Source of the DNA: Azospirillum oryzae
Lineage (GTDB): Bacteria > Pseudomonadota > Alphaproteobacteria > Azospirillales > Azospirillaceae
DNA length: 64,000 bases
Reading direction: 5' to 3'
Assembly: GCF_008364795.1 (NCBI RefSeq)
Contig: NZ_VTTM01000009.1
Location: forward strand, 124,001 to 188,000
In this document: positions 9,093 to 16,038 of the stretch, piece after piece
Layout of the letters: each line of letters starts with the position of its first letter
Position numbering within the stretch: position 1 is the stretch's first letter
The notes under the pieces: model-generated
Seen by the model: the letters and a program-made list of their open reading frames with translations, nothing else
What the model was told of the DNA's origin: nothing
Database searches by the model: none
Made by a program: the position numbers and the translations under genes

Positions 9093-9932
9093 TCAGGCGG
9101 TTGCGCCGGCCGCAACGGCGGTGCCCGACATCGGCGCCAGCCCGGTGAAGGTCACCCGCGCCTGCTGGCCGATGGCGATTGAGTGGACGCCGGTCAGGGC
9201 GCCGGTGGACACCCACTGCCCGGCCTTCAGCGGCCGGCCCAGCCGCACGGCCATGCTGAGCGCGACCGCGACCGCGGCGGCGATGCCGCCCGGCAGCTTG
9301 GCGGCGCTGCCGACGCCGACGCTCTGCCCGTCGATCAGCACCTCGGCCCTGAGCGCGTCGGCGCCCTCCACCCCACCCACGATCTCCTCGCCGACGATCA
9401 GGCCGGTGTTGTTGCCGAAGACGGAGGTCGAGGCGGTGGGACCGAGCGTGTTGACCGGAGCCAGCGGCCCGCCCGCCACCTCGATGGCGGCATGGACGGC
9501 GGCGATGAAGGCGGCGGCCTCCGCCGGGCTGTAGTCCAGCTTGTCGGCGGGGGCGTCGGCGGCGATGCGCACCGCGAACTCCGCCTCCACCGCGCCGAAG
9601 CCGCCGGGAATGACCGGGAAGCTCAGCGGCCCGCCATCGGCGGCCGACACCGTGCGGGCGAAGATCGGGCCGATGTAGCGCATGGCGCCCAGCGTCTCCT
9701 CCAGCGCCGGGGGCACCCGCGCCACCTTCCAGCCGGCAACCTCGTCGGGCCAGGCAGCGGTCGCCGTCGCCTGGATGGCGTAGGCGGTGGCAAGGTCGGC
9801 CGGCAGCGGACCGGGGAAGTCGGCAAGGCCGGCCGCGCTGCGGCGGGCAGCGACGAAGCGGGCCGCGGCCTCGGCGATCACCGGGTCGGCCAGGGTCGGG
9901 GCGCTCAGCCCGATGGGGTGCGTGACGGTCAT
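9093..9932 (-). CDS. 2-keto-4-pentenoate hydratase-like protein (FAH/MhpD superfamily)
   Basis: 279 residues. The segments GWKVARVPP, FGAVEAEFAVRIA and LGPTASTSVFGNNTGLIVG match the 2-keto-4-pentenoate hydratase branch of the fumarylacetoacetate hydrolase superfamily, and the C-terminal GQWVSTGALTGVHSI fits the closing strand-turn. Such enzymes hydrate 2-hydroxy-2,4-dienoates in meta-cleavage pathways or decarboxylate related oxo-acids; the substrate here is unknown because no ring-cleavage dioxygenase lies nearby. The start at 9932 has GGAGAAG about 8 bases upstream. It is 71 bases upstream of the EamA gene on the same strand, so the exporter may belong to its unit. Confidence 0.87.
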   Translation of the reverse strand: MTVTHPIGLSAPTLADPVIAEAAARFVAARRSAAGLADFPGPLPADLATAYAIQATATAAWPDEVAGWKVARVPPALEETLGAMRYIGPIFARTVSAADGGPLSFPVIPGGFGAVEAEFAVRIAADAPADKLDYSPAEAAAFIAAVHAAIEVAGGPLAPVNTLGPTASTSVFGNNTGLIVGEEIVGGVEGADALRAEVLIDGQSVGVGSAAKLPGGIAAAVAVALSMAVRLGRPLKAGQWVSTGALTGVHSIAIGQQARVTFTGLAPMSGTAVAAGATA

Positions 9933-10081
9933 GGAAAGCTTCTCCGCTGAGGGGCGCCGCGACTGTAGCGGTCCCGGCCGGCGGGGGAAAGTGCGCCGCA
10001 CAATAACAACTCCCGAAAGGCGGGGTGGACGGACCATCCGGTTGCGGAGACACTGAACCCGTCCTTGCCGCGGGAGAGGCC

Positions 10082-11398
10082 ATGCGTTCCGACACCGACG
10101 CCGCAACGAAGCTGCTGTTCCGCCGTATCGAGGCGCGGCGCGACGATCTGGTCGCGCTGACGCAGGATCTGATCCGCATCCCCACCGTCAACCCGCCGGG
10201 CGACGTCTATACCGACTGCGCCGAGTTGATCGGCCGGCGGCTGGCGGCGCGCGGATTCGCTGTCGAGTATGTGCGGGCGGAGGGGGCGGCCGGCGACAGC
10301 GACCGCTATCCGCGCACCAACGTCGTCGCCCGCATCGAGGCACCGCGACCGGGACCCTGCGTCCATTTCAACGGCCACATCGACGTGGTGCCGGCCGGCC
10401 AGGGCTGGACCGTCGATCCCTTCGGCGGGGTGGTGAAGGACGGCCGGGTTTATGGCCGCGGCGCCTGCGACATGAAGGGCGGCATCGCCGCGTCGATCAT
10501 CGCCGTGGAATCGCTGCTGGAGGAAGGGCTGTTGACGGCGGGCGCCCTGGAGATTTCCGGCACGGTGGACGAGGAATCCGGCGGCTATGGCGGGGTCGGG
10601 CATCTGGCGAAGCTCGGCTATTTCTCGCAGCCCAGAGTCGACCACGTCATCATTCCGGAGCCGCTGAACGTCGACCGGGTCTGCATCGGCCATCGCGGCG
10701 TCTGGTGGGCGGAGATCGAGACCAAGGGCCGCGTCGCCCACGGCTCCATGCCCTTCCTCGGCAACTGCGCGGTGCGCCACATGGGCGCCGTGCTGCACCG
10801 GATCGAGACCGAACTGATCCCCCGCCTCGCCGCCAAGCGCACCGGGATGCCGGTGGTGCCGGAGGGGGCGCGCCAATCCACCATCAACATCAACGCCATC
10901 CATGGCGGCCAGCGCGAGGACCATGGCGGCCTGCCCAGCCCGATGGTGCCCGACCGCTGCCGCATGGTGATCGACCGCCGCTACCTGATCGAGGAGGACC
11001 CCGAGGCGGTGCGCGGCGAGATCGTCGCCATCCTGGAGGATCTGCGTCGCACCCGCCCCGGCTTCGCGTACGAGCTGCGTGAGGTTCTGGCCTTCCTGCC
11101 GACGATGACCGATGCCGACGCGCCGGTGGTGCGGGCGGTGGCCGCCGCCATCGAAACGGTGCTGGGCCGCCCGGCGCAGCATGTGGTTTCCCCCGGCACC
11201 TATGACCAGAAGCATGTGGTGCGCGTCGGCCAGTTGAAGGACTGCATCGCCTACGGCCCCGGCATCCTCGACCTCGCCCACCAGCCCGACGAATGGGTCG
11301 GCATCGACGACATGGTGCAGTCGGCGCAGGTGATGGCGCTGGCGACGCTGGATCTGATGGGGGGTGCTGCGGAGGCCGGCGGCGGGCTGCGTTTCTGA
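10082..11398 (+). CDS. M20-family deacylase (ArgE/DapE-like)
   Basis: 438 residues. Metal-site motifs of the M20 family are present: NGHIDVVP (His99, Asp101), GACDMKGG (Asp130), TVDEESGG (Glu164-Glu165 as base and ligand), and a C-terminal His in ILDLAHQPDEW. A dimerisation domain lies between, with INAIHGG. Family members remove N-acyl groups from amino acids or related amides; the branch resembles acetylornithine deacetylase/succinyl-diaminopimelate desuccinylase-like proteins, but no arg or dap genes adjoin, so the substrate is open. The ATG at 10082 follows GGGAGAGG at good spacing and is preferred to the start at 10025. Divergent from the hydratase gene. Confidence 0.88.
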   Translation: MRSDTDAATKLLFRRIEARRDDLVALTQDLIRIPTVNPPGDVYTDCAELIGRRLAARGFAVEYVRAEGAAGDSDRYPRTNVVARIEAPRPGPCVHFNGHIDVVPAGQGWTVDPFGGVVKDGRVYGRGACDMKGGIAASIIAVESLLEEGLLTAGALEISGTVDEESGGYGGVGHLAKLGYFSQPRVDHVIIPEPLNVDRVCIGHRGVWWAEIETKGRVAHGSMPFLGNCAVRHMGAVLHRIETELIPRLAAKRTGMPVVPEGARQSTININAIHGGQREDHGGLPSPMVPDRCRMVIDRRYLIEEDPEAVRGEIVAILEDLRRTRPGFAYELREVLAFLPTMTDADAPVVRAVAAAIETVLGRPAQHVVSPGTYDQKHVVRVGQLKDCIAYGPGILDLAHQPDEWVGIDDMVQSAQVMALATLDLMGGAAEAGGGLRF

Positions 11399-11465
11399 CG
11401 GCACCGGCGCTGCGGCCGGGGGGAGGGATGGAACGGCGTGGAACAGTTTCCGCCGGACGTTCCAT

Positions 11466-12164
11466 CTACCGCCGGCCGGCGAAGGCTCCGGCGGCGCGGC
11501 GGCTGACCGGGCCGGGGTTGAGGTTGGGGTACTCCTCATACTGGTTGAGCGTGTAGGGGAAGACGCCCTTCGGCCCCGCCGCCTCAGGCTGAGCGAGGAC
11601 GGCGGCGACCTGCGCCGGGCTGGGCGGATGGCGTTCGCGGATCGCGCCGGGGATGGCGTCGTCATCCAGTTCGGGGACGACGACGGCGGGCGGGTCTTCG
11701 GGTTTCGGGGCCGGTCTCGGGGCGGGCGGCTGGTCGGATTGGGCGGCCTGCTGCTTGGCGGTGGGCAGGTCGAGGCCGGCGAACAGGCCGAGCCGTTCGG
11801 CCAGCCAGCGCACGGTGGCGGGATCGCCCGACGTGACCAGCCGCTCGATCTGCTCGGCCACCAGCACCCGCAGCGAGGACAGGCGCAGTTCCGCCTCGCG
11901 GTTCAGCGCCTGCCGCTCCCACCACACCCTGTGACGGAAATCCTTGGAACCGTAATAGGCCCGCCACAGCGTGGTCCGGCTGCACCCCATGGCGCGCGAG
12001 ACCTGAAGGAAGCTGTTGCCGCGCGCCAGCATGCCGGCGGCCATGATCCACTGTTCCTCATGGAACTGCGAACCGGGGACCAGCGAGCCTTCGGACGGGG
12101 TCGGCGGCTCCTCGGCCCAACGGGGGAAATTGTCGGTGGTGAAGCTGCGGGGATCGAGTGGCAT
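11466..12164 (-). CDS. Helix-turn-helix protein, terminase-small-subunit-like
   Basis: 232 residues. A helix-turn-helix is clear at about residues 48-70, with GNSFLQVSRAMGCSRTTLWR, followed by a basic helical region (KDFRHRVWWERQ) and a Pro/Ala-rich linker from about 145. The fold resembles phage terminase small subunits or the HTH part of transposases, but no phage gene adjoins. The start MPLDPRSF at 12164 has GGAG nine bases upstream; the longer frame to 12317 runs through the palindromic intergenic DNA and is rejected. It could be a regulator acting on the palindromes between it and the divergent catB-like gene; that is inference. Confidence 0.7.
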   Translation of the reverse strand: MPLDPRSFTTDNFPRWAEEPPTPSEGSLVPGSQFHEEQWIMAAGMLARGNSFLQVSRAMGCSRTTLWRAYYGSKDFRHRVWWERQALNREAELRLSSLRVLVAEQIERLVTSGDPATVRWLAERLGLFAGLDLPTAKQQAAQSDQPPAPRPAPKPEDPPAVVVPELDDDAIPGAIRERHPPSPAQVAAVLAQPEAAGPKGVFPYTLNQYEEYPNLNPGPVSRRAAGAFAGRR

Positions 12165-12205
12165 GGCGGAACTCCACAAGTCGGGGGGCTTGCGGGGGAG
12201 ATTAC

Positions 12206-12219
12206 AGGAAAATTTTCCT
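12206..12219. promoter_or_regulatory. 14-base perfect palindrome, candidate operator
   Basis: AGGAAAATTTTCCT is a perfect palindrome 42 bases upstream of the HTH gene start. Its AT-rich core stands out in a GC-rich background, which favours a protein-binding site. The binding partner is not shown; the adjacent HTH protein is one candidate. Confidence 0.45.
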
Positions 12220-12268
12220 TTCCGGTGGCGTTCTTTGAAAATGGAGATGGGGGTCGCTCCATCGGCAC

Positions 12269-12285
12269 AGGGGAGGTCCTCCCCT
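12269..12285. promoter_or_regulatory. 17-base palindrome AGGGGAGG-T-CCTCCCCT
   Basis: Two 8-base arms are exact inverted copies around a single T. With so short a centre it is more likely an operator than a hairpin. It lies midway between the divergent HTH and catB-like genes. Function is inference. Confidence 0.4.
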
Positions 12286-12488
12286 CTCGCTCTTGCGATC
12301 CGACTGTTCCGCTGCAAATATCCTCGTCATGAAGGCCGCACCAAGTACCACCTGCATCGCGCTCTCGCGCGCTTGACGCGAAGAGCTTTGACGTGAGCAC
12401 CCCGATTGGCGGCTCGCGTTGGTTGTCTGCGCGCCCACGCGGACAGGAAACCGCCTATCTGGCGGCTCAGATGCAGCGGAGCGATCCG

Positions 12489-13124
12489 ATGAAGAACTTT
12501 TTCGAAAACCCCTTCAAGGGCGTCCTTCTGGAAAAGCAGGTCACCAACCCGAACATCGTTTTTGGCCGGTACAGCTATTATTCCGGCTATTATCATGGCC
12601 AAAGCTTCGATGACTGCGCCCGGTTTCTTCTCCCGGACGACGGGGCCGACAAGCTGGTGATCGGCAGCTTTTGCTCGATCGGGTCTGGCGCAGCGTTCAT
12701 CATGGCGGGCAACCAAGGCCACCGGAGCGACTGGATCAGCACCTTTCCCTTCTTCTGGATGCCCGACGTGCCGGCATTCGCCGGTGCGCAGAACGGCTAC
12801 CAGCCGGCAGGCGACACGGTGATCGGCAATGACGTCTGGATCGGTTCGGAAGCCATCGTCATGCCCGGTATCACGATTGGCGACGGTGCCGTGATCGGCA
12901 CAAGGTCGCTGGTAACGCGGGACGTCGAGCCCTATGCGATTGTCGGTGGCTCCCCCGCCAGAACGATCCGGAAGCGCTTCGATGACCATCTTGTTGCGTT
13001 GCTGCTTGAGATGGCGTGGTGGGAGTGGTCCGACGACCAGTTGCGGAGCGCCATGCCGATCCTGACCAGCGGCGACGTCGCGGCGCTTCATCGTTATTGG
13101 GAAAGCGCGATCAAACGCAGCTGA
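12489..13124 (+). CDS. catB: CatB-type (xenobiotic) O-acetyltransferase
   Basis: 211 residues, the usual length of type B chloramphenicol acetyltransferases. Strong family signatures run throughout: PFKGVLLEKQVTNPNI near the N terminus, GRYSYYSGYYHGQSFDDC, IGSFCSIGSGAAFIMAGNQ, and the left-handed beta-helix hexapeptides IGNDVWIGSEAIVMPGITIG. The expected catalytic His is His78 in GNQGHR. By family it transfers acetyl from acetyl-CoA to a hydroxyl, including chloramphenicol; a chromosomal copy may have another natural substrate. The start at 12489 matches the family N terminus and has GCGGAG upstream; the form from 12393 would add 32 unmatched residues. Divergent from an HTH gene. Confidence 0.9.
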   Translation: MKNFFENPFKGVLLEKQVTNPNIVFGRYSYYSGYYHGQSFDDCARFLLPDDGADKLVIGSFCSIGSGAAFIMAGNQGHRSDWISTFPFFWMPDVPAFAGAQNGYQPAGDTVIGNDVWIGSEAIVMPGITIGDGAVIGTRSLVTRDVEPYAIVGGSPARTIRKRFDDHLVALLLEMAWWEWSDDQLRSAMPILTSGDVAALHRYWESAIKRS

Positions 13125-13280
13125 CGGCGACCATGCCGGCTTCGCCTGTCCCTGGAGCGGGATGGGCAAAGCCGGCACCTGTCGGCCCCATGTTCAGAAC
13201 CGCAACAGCTGAGCCCCCTGGCGCCTGCTGCCCGGCGCAGACGACGCGGCGGCACCCTGAGCGATTCGCTCGCCGGCATG

Positions 13281-13309
13281 TTGGCGGCGATCAAAATTTC
13301 GCGTATACT
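13281..13309 (+). promoter_or_regulatory. Sigma70-like promoter of the AT-rich islet
   Basis: TTGGCG (13281-13286), a 17-base spacer, then TATACT (13304-13309). It precedes the 101-residue gene at 13412 by about 100 bases and lies where base composition changes to AT-rich. No experiment supports it. Confidence 0.45.
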
Positions 13310-13411
13310 GTGACGCTCGCGGTAGAAGTAACTCGTTAAAAGGGTATCACGCAAACTAGCGTTGCACTGATTACCTTCAGTATAGAAAATAAAACATAAA
13401 GGATATGCAGA

Positions 13412-13717
13412 ATGCCAAGAAAAACTCCTAAGGAAAATGAAATAGAGAAATGGGAAAATGGACTCCCATGGCTTTTTCAGGCACGAGCGGGAGAGTGGAT
13501 AGAAGGTAATGGTGCATACCCAAAGCAAATCAGGCTCATGACTGAAGAACATATAAAAAATGCAATAAGTCTTGTGAAAACAAGCGGTCCTATATTCGAA
13601 AATAGGGACTGCAAATACAAAACAACTCAGGAACACTACGAAAAAGTCGCAAATGAAAAAATAAGACAGCTTGAGGGTGAGTTATTTTTCCGTATTAACG
13701 GCTACAATAAGCCGTAA
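13412..13717 (+). CDS. Hypothetical protein in AT-rich islet
   Basis: 101 residues, charged, with no signal peptide or membrane helix. It begins MPRKTPKENEIEKWENG and is rich in Lys, Glu and Asn, unlike the Ala/Arg/Gly-rich proteins around it; codons end in A or T much more often than in neighbours. AAAGGA lies about nine bases upstream of the ATG. No family was recognised. The composition and setting suggest recent acquisition together with the gene at 14064. Confidence 0.65.
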   Translation: MPRKTPKENEIEKWENGLPWLFQARAGEWIEGNGAYPKQIRLMTEEHIKNAISLVKTSGPIFENRDCKYKTTQEHYEKVANEKIRQLEGELFFRINGYNKP

Positions 13718-14063
13718 ATCATCTGTTTCCTCGATGCCGATCAGCAGCAGCCCGACCAGCGCGATACGCGTCGCCCTGGTCGAGCGGCCAGCCGGTCGCC
13801 GGCACCAACTCGCGCCCGGTCTTACAACTGGGCGACACTCTCGACACCGATCTGCAAGAATTTTGCACATCAGGTGGATGCCTTGATATCTGAAAAGGCA
13901 TCGCAAAAAGGAGCGTTTTGGAGCGTCCGCAAAGCGCCACGAGCGGTCATAAGCGAAAGTCAAAACCGCCCATCTTCTGATTAAGTCATAATTTATTCTA
14001 ATATTTCTGTTTGTCATGCAAATTTGTTTATCTCTTCCATGAATATAATTAGAAAGTGGGTCG
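13718..14063. other. Intergenic stretch inside the AT-rich islet
   Basis: 346 bases without a convincing gene. The first 260 bases return to high GC and contain short open frames on both strands that look like fragments; from 13980 the sequence is AT-rich again up to the gene at 14064. The patchwork suggests insertion or decay, but no transposase or terminal repeat was recognised. Confidence 0.5.
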
Positions 14064-14792
14064 ATGCTTGAGTTTAACGAAATCGTTGAAGATTCCTTAG
14101 GTTCCAGAGCCCCGAATTCTTGTGAATATGCACAGGTAATATGCGAGGATAAGTGGATCAATGGCTGCTCGAATGGAAAGATGTGGAACTATGCGCAAAT
14201 TCCAAATGCTAGGAATTATATCTCTGTAATAGTGATACTTGAATCGCCACACATCGAAGAATTCAATCGCCAAATCGATGGAACTTTCGTGCAAGTTGGC
14301 CCCGCTGCAGGATTTAAGCGCGGCAGGTCCGGCTATCGTATTCAGAAATTTTTGGAAAACCGATACCTTTCTCTAATTCCTAATTATAAAATCAACACTC
14401 CTTTGTTTTTAGTTAATGCGGTCCAATATCAATGCTCCCTAAACAGAAAATTAACAGAGGCGATAGCGGTAGAGAGGGACAAGGTATTTAAAGCTGTTTG
14501 GGAGAGAGGCGGCTGTTGCAACTTCGTGGAGCGCCTCTCAAGTTATTACCAACCCGGTGATATTGTGGTGAACGCTTGTACCGGAAATAAGAAGCAGGAT
14601 GCAGCTACAAATTTGAAGCTGACGGTTGAGGCTGGTATCATTGCGGCGCTTGAGGGTAAGGACGGGCGCGAAGCCACAAATAAGCTTTGGGGAAACTCGA
14701 AAAAAGACATTCGCGTTATAAGTGACATAGGTATCCATCACCCATCCTCCAAATGTTTTGAGCGACAGCCGCCTATCTGGATACTTCCATGA
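14064..14792 (+). CDS. Unknown protein with UDG-like motif pair, AT-rich islet
   Basis: 242 residues, low GC and codon use unlike the flanks. A hydrophobic strand followed by ESPH (residues 60-63) lies near the N-terminal quarter, and a second strand followed by HHPSS (225-229) lies near the C terminus. This spacing recalls the two active-site motifs of the uracil-DNA glycosylase superfamily, where the second is often HPS. The middle contains LVNAVQYQCS. This is a weak motif argument, not a recognised homology; the protein may be something else. The ribosome site is poor (GTGGG). No partner gene is evident besides the 101-residue gene upstream. Confidence 0.65.
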   Translation: MLEFNEIVEDSLGSRAPNSCEYAQVICEDKWINGCSNGKMWNYAQIPNARNYISVIVILESPHIEEFNRQIDGTFVQVGPAAGFKRGRSGYRIQKFLENRYLSLIPNYKINTPLFLVNAVQYQCSLNRKLTEAIAVERDKVFKAVWERGGCCNFVERLSSYYQPGDIVVNACTGNKKQDAATNLKLTVEAGIIAALEGKDGREATNKLWGNSKKDIRVISDIGIHHPSSKCFERQPPIWILP

Positions 14793-14888
14793 GATTCCCT
14801 TGCGAAAGGTCCGCTTCGAGTCAGAAGCAGACGCAGCCGGCATTGCTATCAGAACCGCACCGCAGGCGGAGCCTTCCGCCGGCTGCCG

Positions 14889-15257
14889 CTATGGGGCCGC
14901 GTGCTCTTCGATGCAATCGACGCGGTCCGGATAGAACGCCAAATGGTCGCGGATGGCGGCCACGGCGGGATAGGGGGTTTCGTAGGTCCAGACAGCGTTG
15001 ACCGCGACGCGATCACCCACGCGCAGGCTGTAGTAAGCGGCATCCCCCTTGTAAGGGCAATGCGTCGTGTGCGCCGTGCGCTCGAAGGCCGTCATGTCGG
15101 CATCCGCACGGGGAATATAGTGGACCATGGGCAAATTCGCCTCGGTCAGCGTCAGGGCGCGTGCCGTTTCGGCGACGACCCGGCCGGCGAAGACGACACG
15201 GATCCGATTCGGGTTGGGGACGATGGTGATGGGATGCTCGGGGCCGGGAATTTTCAC
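14889..15257 (-). CDS. DUF427 domain-containing protein
   Basis: 122 residues with a GTG start at 15257, fixed by AAGGAG eight bases upstream; longer in-frame starts lack such a site. The segments MVHYIPRADADM, THCPYKGDAAYYSL and AWTYETPYP-like VWTYETPYP are the standard DUF427 signature. The family forms a small beta-barrel of unknown function, found widely in soil bacteria. The YKG-containing centre and the conserved PYP turn are intact. It is divergent from the exonuclease gene, with 136 bases between the starts. Confidence 0.9.
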   Translation of the reverse strand: MKIPGPEHPITIVPNPNRIRVVFAGRVVAETARALTLTEANLPMVHYIPRADADMTAFERTAHTTHCPYKGDAAYYSLRVGDRVAVNAVWTYETPYPAVAAIRDHLAFYPDRVDCIEEHAAP

Positions 15258-15393
15258 AGCGATACTCCTTGCTCGCCAGCGGTCGCGCCGGTCATGGCGC
15301 TTTCGCCATGCTACTCTGGGCGGTGTGACGGAGCGTTGTCCTCGTTTCACATCCGTGCCACAGGTGGCTCCACCGAAGAAAGATTGGATCTCA

Positions 15394-16026
15394 ATGAGCA
15401 TGCAGCCATGGGAAGGACGTGACCGGCTGGTCGCAATCGACATCGAGACGACCGGACGGCGCCTGCCGAGCCTCCAGGACATCCGCAAGGCGCCCAAGGG
15501 CCTGCGTCAGCCCGGCATCATCATCGAGATCGGGTGTCTCGAACTCATCCGCGAGGGCGATGGCTGGAGGAAAGCGCGCAGTTGGGAGTCGCGGGTCAAC
15601 CCCGACGCCCCTCTCCATCCCGACTCCATCAAGGTGCACGGCATCAAGCCCGCCGACCTGAAGACGGCGCCCCGCTTTCCCGAAGTCGCCGACGCGCTTC
15701 TCGCCTTTCTGGGCGAGGATCTTCTGGTGGCCCATGCCTATGAGAACGAGATGGACTTCCTGAACCACGAGTTCGCGCGCTGCGGACGCGCCGCATGGGG
15801 TGCCGACACCTTCACGGCGGACCGGTTCATCTGTACCAAGGAGATGTCGCACGCGGTCTTCCCCGGCGCTTCCGGCTCGCTCGATGCGCTGTGCGACCGG
15901 CTGTGGCTCGACCGGAGCGATCGCTTCGCCCACCATGGCGCGCTGCTCGACGCAGACCTGACGGCTGACGCCTTCGTCAAGATGGCGTTGGGAGATACCG
16001 GCCCGCGCGACGCCGTGTATGAGTGA
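15394..16026 (+). CDS. DEDDh 3'-5' exonuclease (DnaQ/epsilon-like)
   Basis: 210 residues, a stand-alone exonuclease domain. Exo I is DIETTG (Asp16, Glu18), Exo II is HAYENEMD (Asp121), and Exo III is HHGALLD with His181 and Asp186, giving the DEDDh set with two metal ions. It resembles the proofreading subunit of DNA polymerase III but lacks the C-terminal polymerase-binding tail; it is probably a repair or RNA/DNA-trimming nuclease rather than replicative DnaQ. The ATG at 15394 is preferred to 15127, because the longer form overlaps the DUF427 gene's promoter side. An insertion between Exo I and the next strand (SLQDIRKAPKGLRQP) is longer than usual. Confidence 0.87.
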   Translation: MSMQPWEGRDRLVAIDIETTGRRLPSLQDIRKAPKGLRQPGIIIEIGCLELIREGDGWRKARSWESRVNPDAPLHPDSIKVHGIKPADLKTAPRFPEVADALLAFLGEDLLVAHAYENEMDFLNHEFARCGRAAWGADTFTADRFICTKEMSHAVFPGASGSLDALCDRLWLDRSDRFAHHGALLDADLTADAFVKMALGDTGPRDAVYE

Positions 16027-16038
16027 GGCACGGCGCCC

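Larger units (their letters stand above)
12165..12488. other. Divergent intergenic region with palindromes
   Basis: This 324-base stretch separates the minus-strand HTH gene from the plus-strand catB-like gene. No credible gene was found. It contains two perfect palindromes (listed separately) and two TTGACG-like hexamers near 12373 and 12389, without a confident -10 partner. Confidence 0.6.

Noticed and set aside
13682..14161. Minus-strand frame of 159 codons in the AT-rich islet
   Set aside because: It overlaps the start of the better-supported gene at 14064, crosses a composition break and has no ribosome site.
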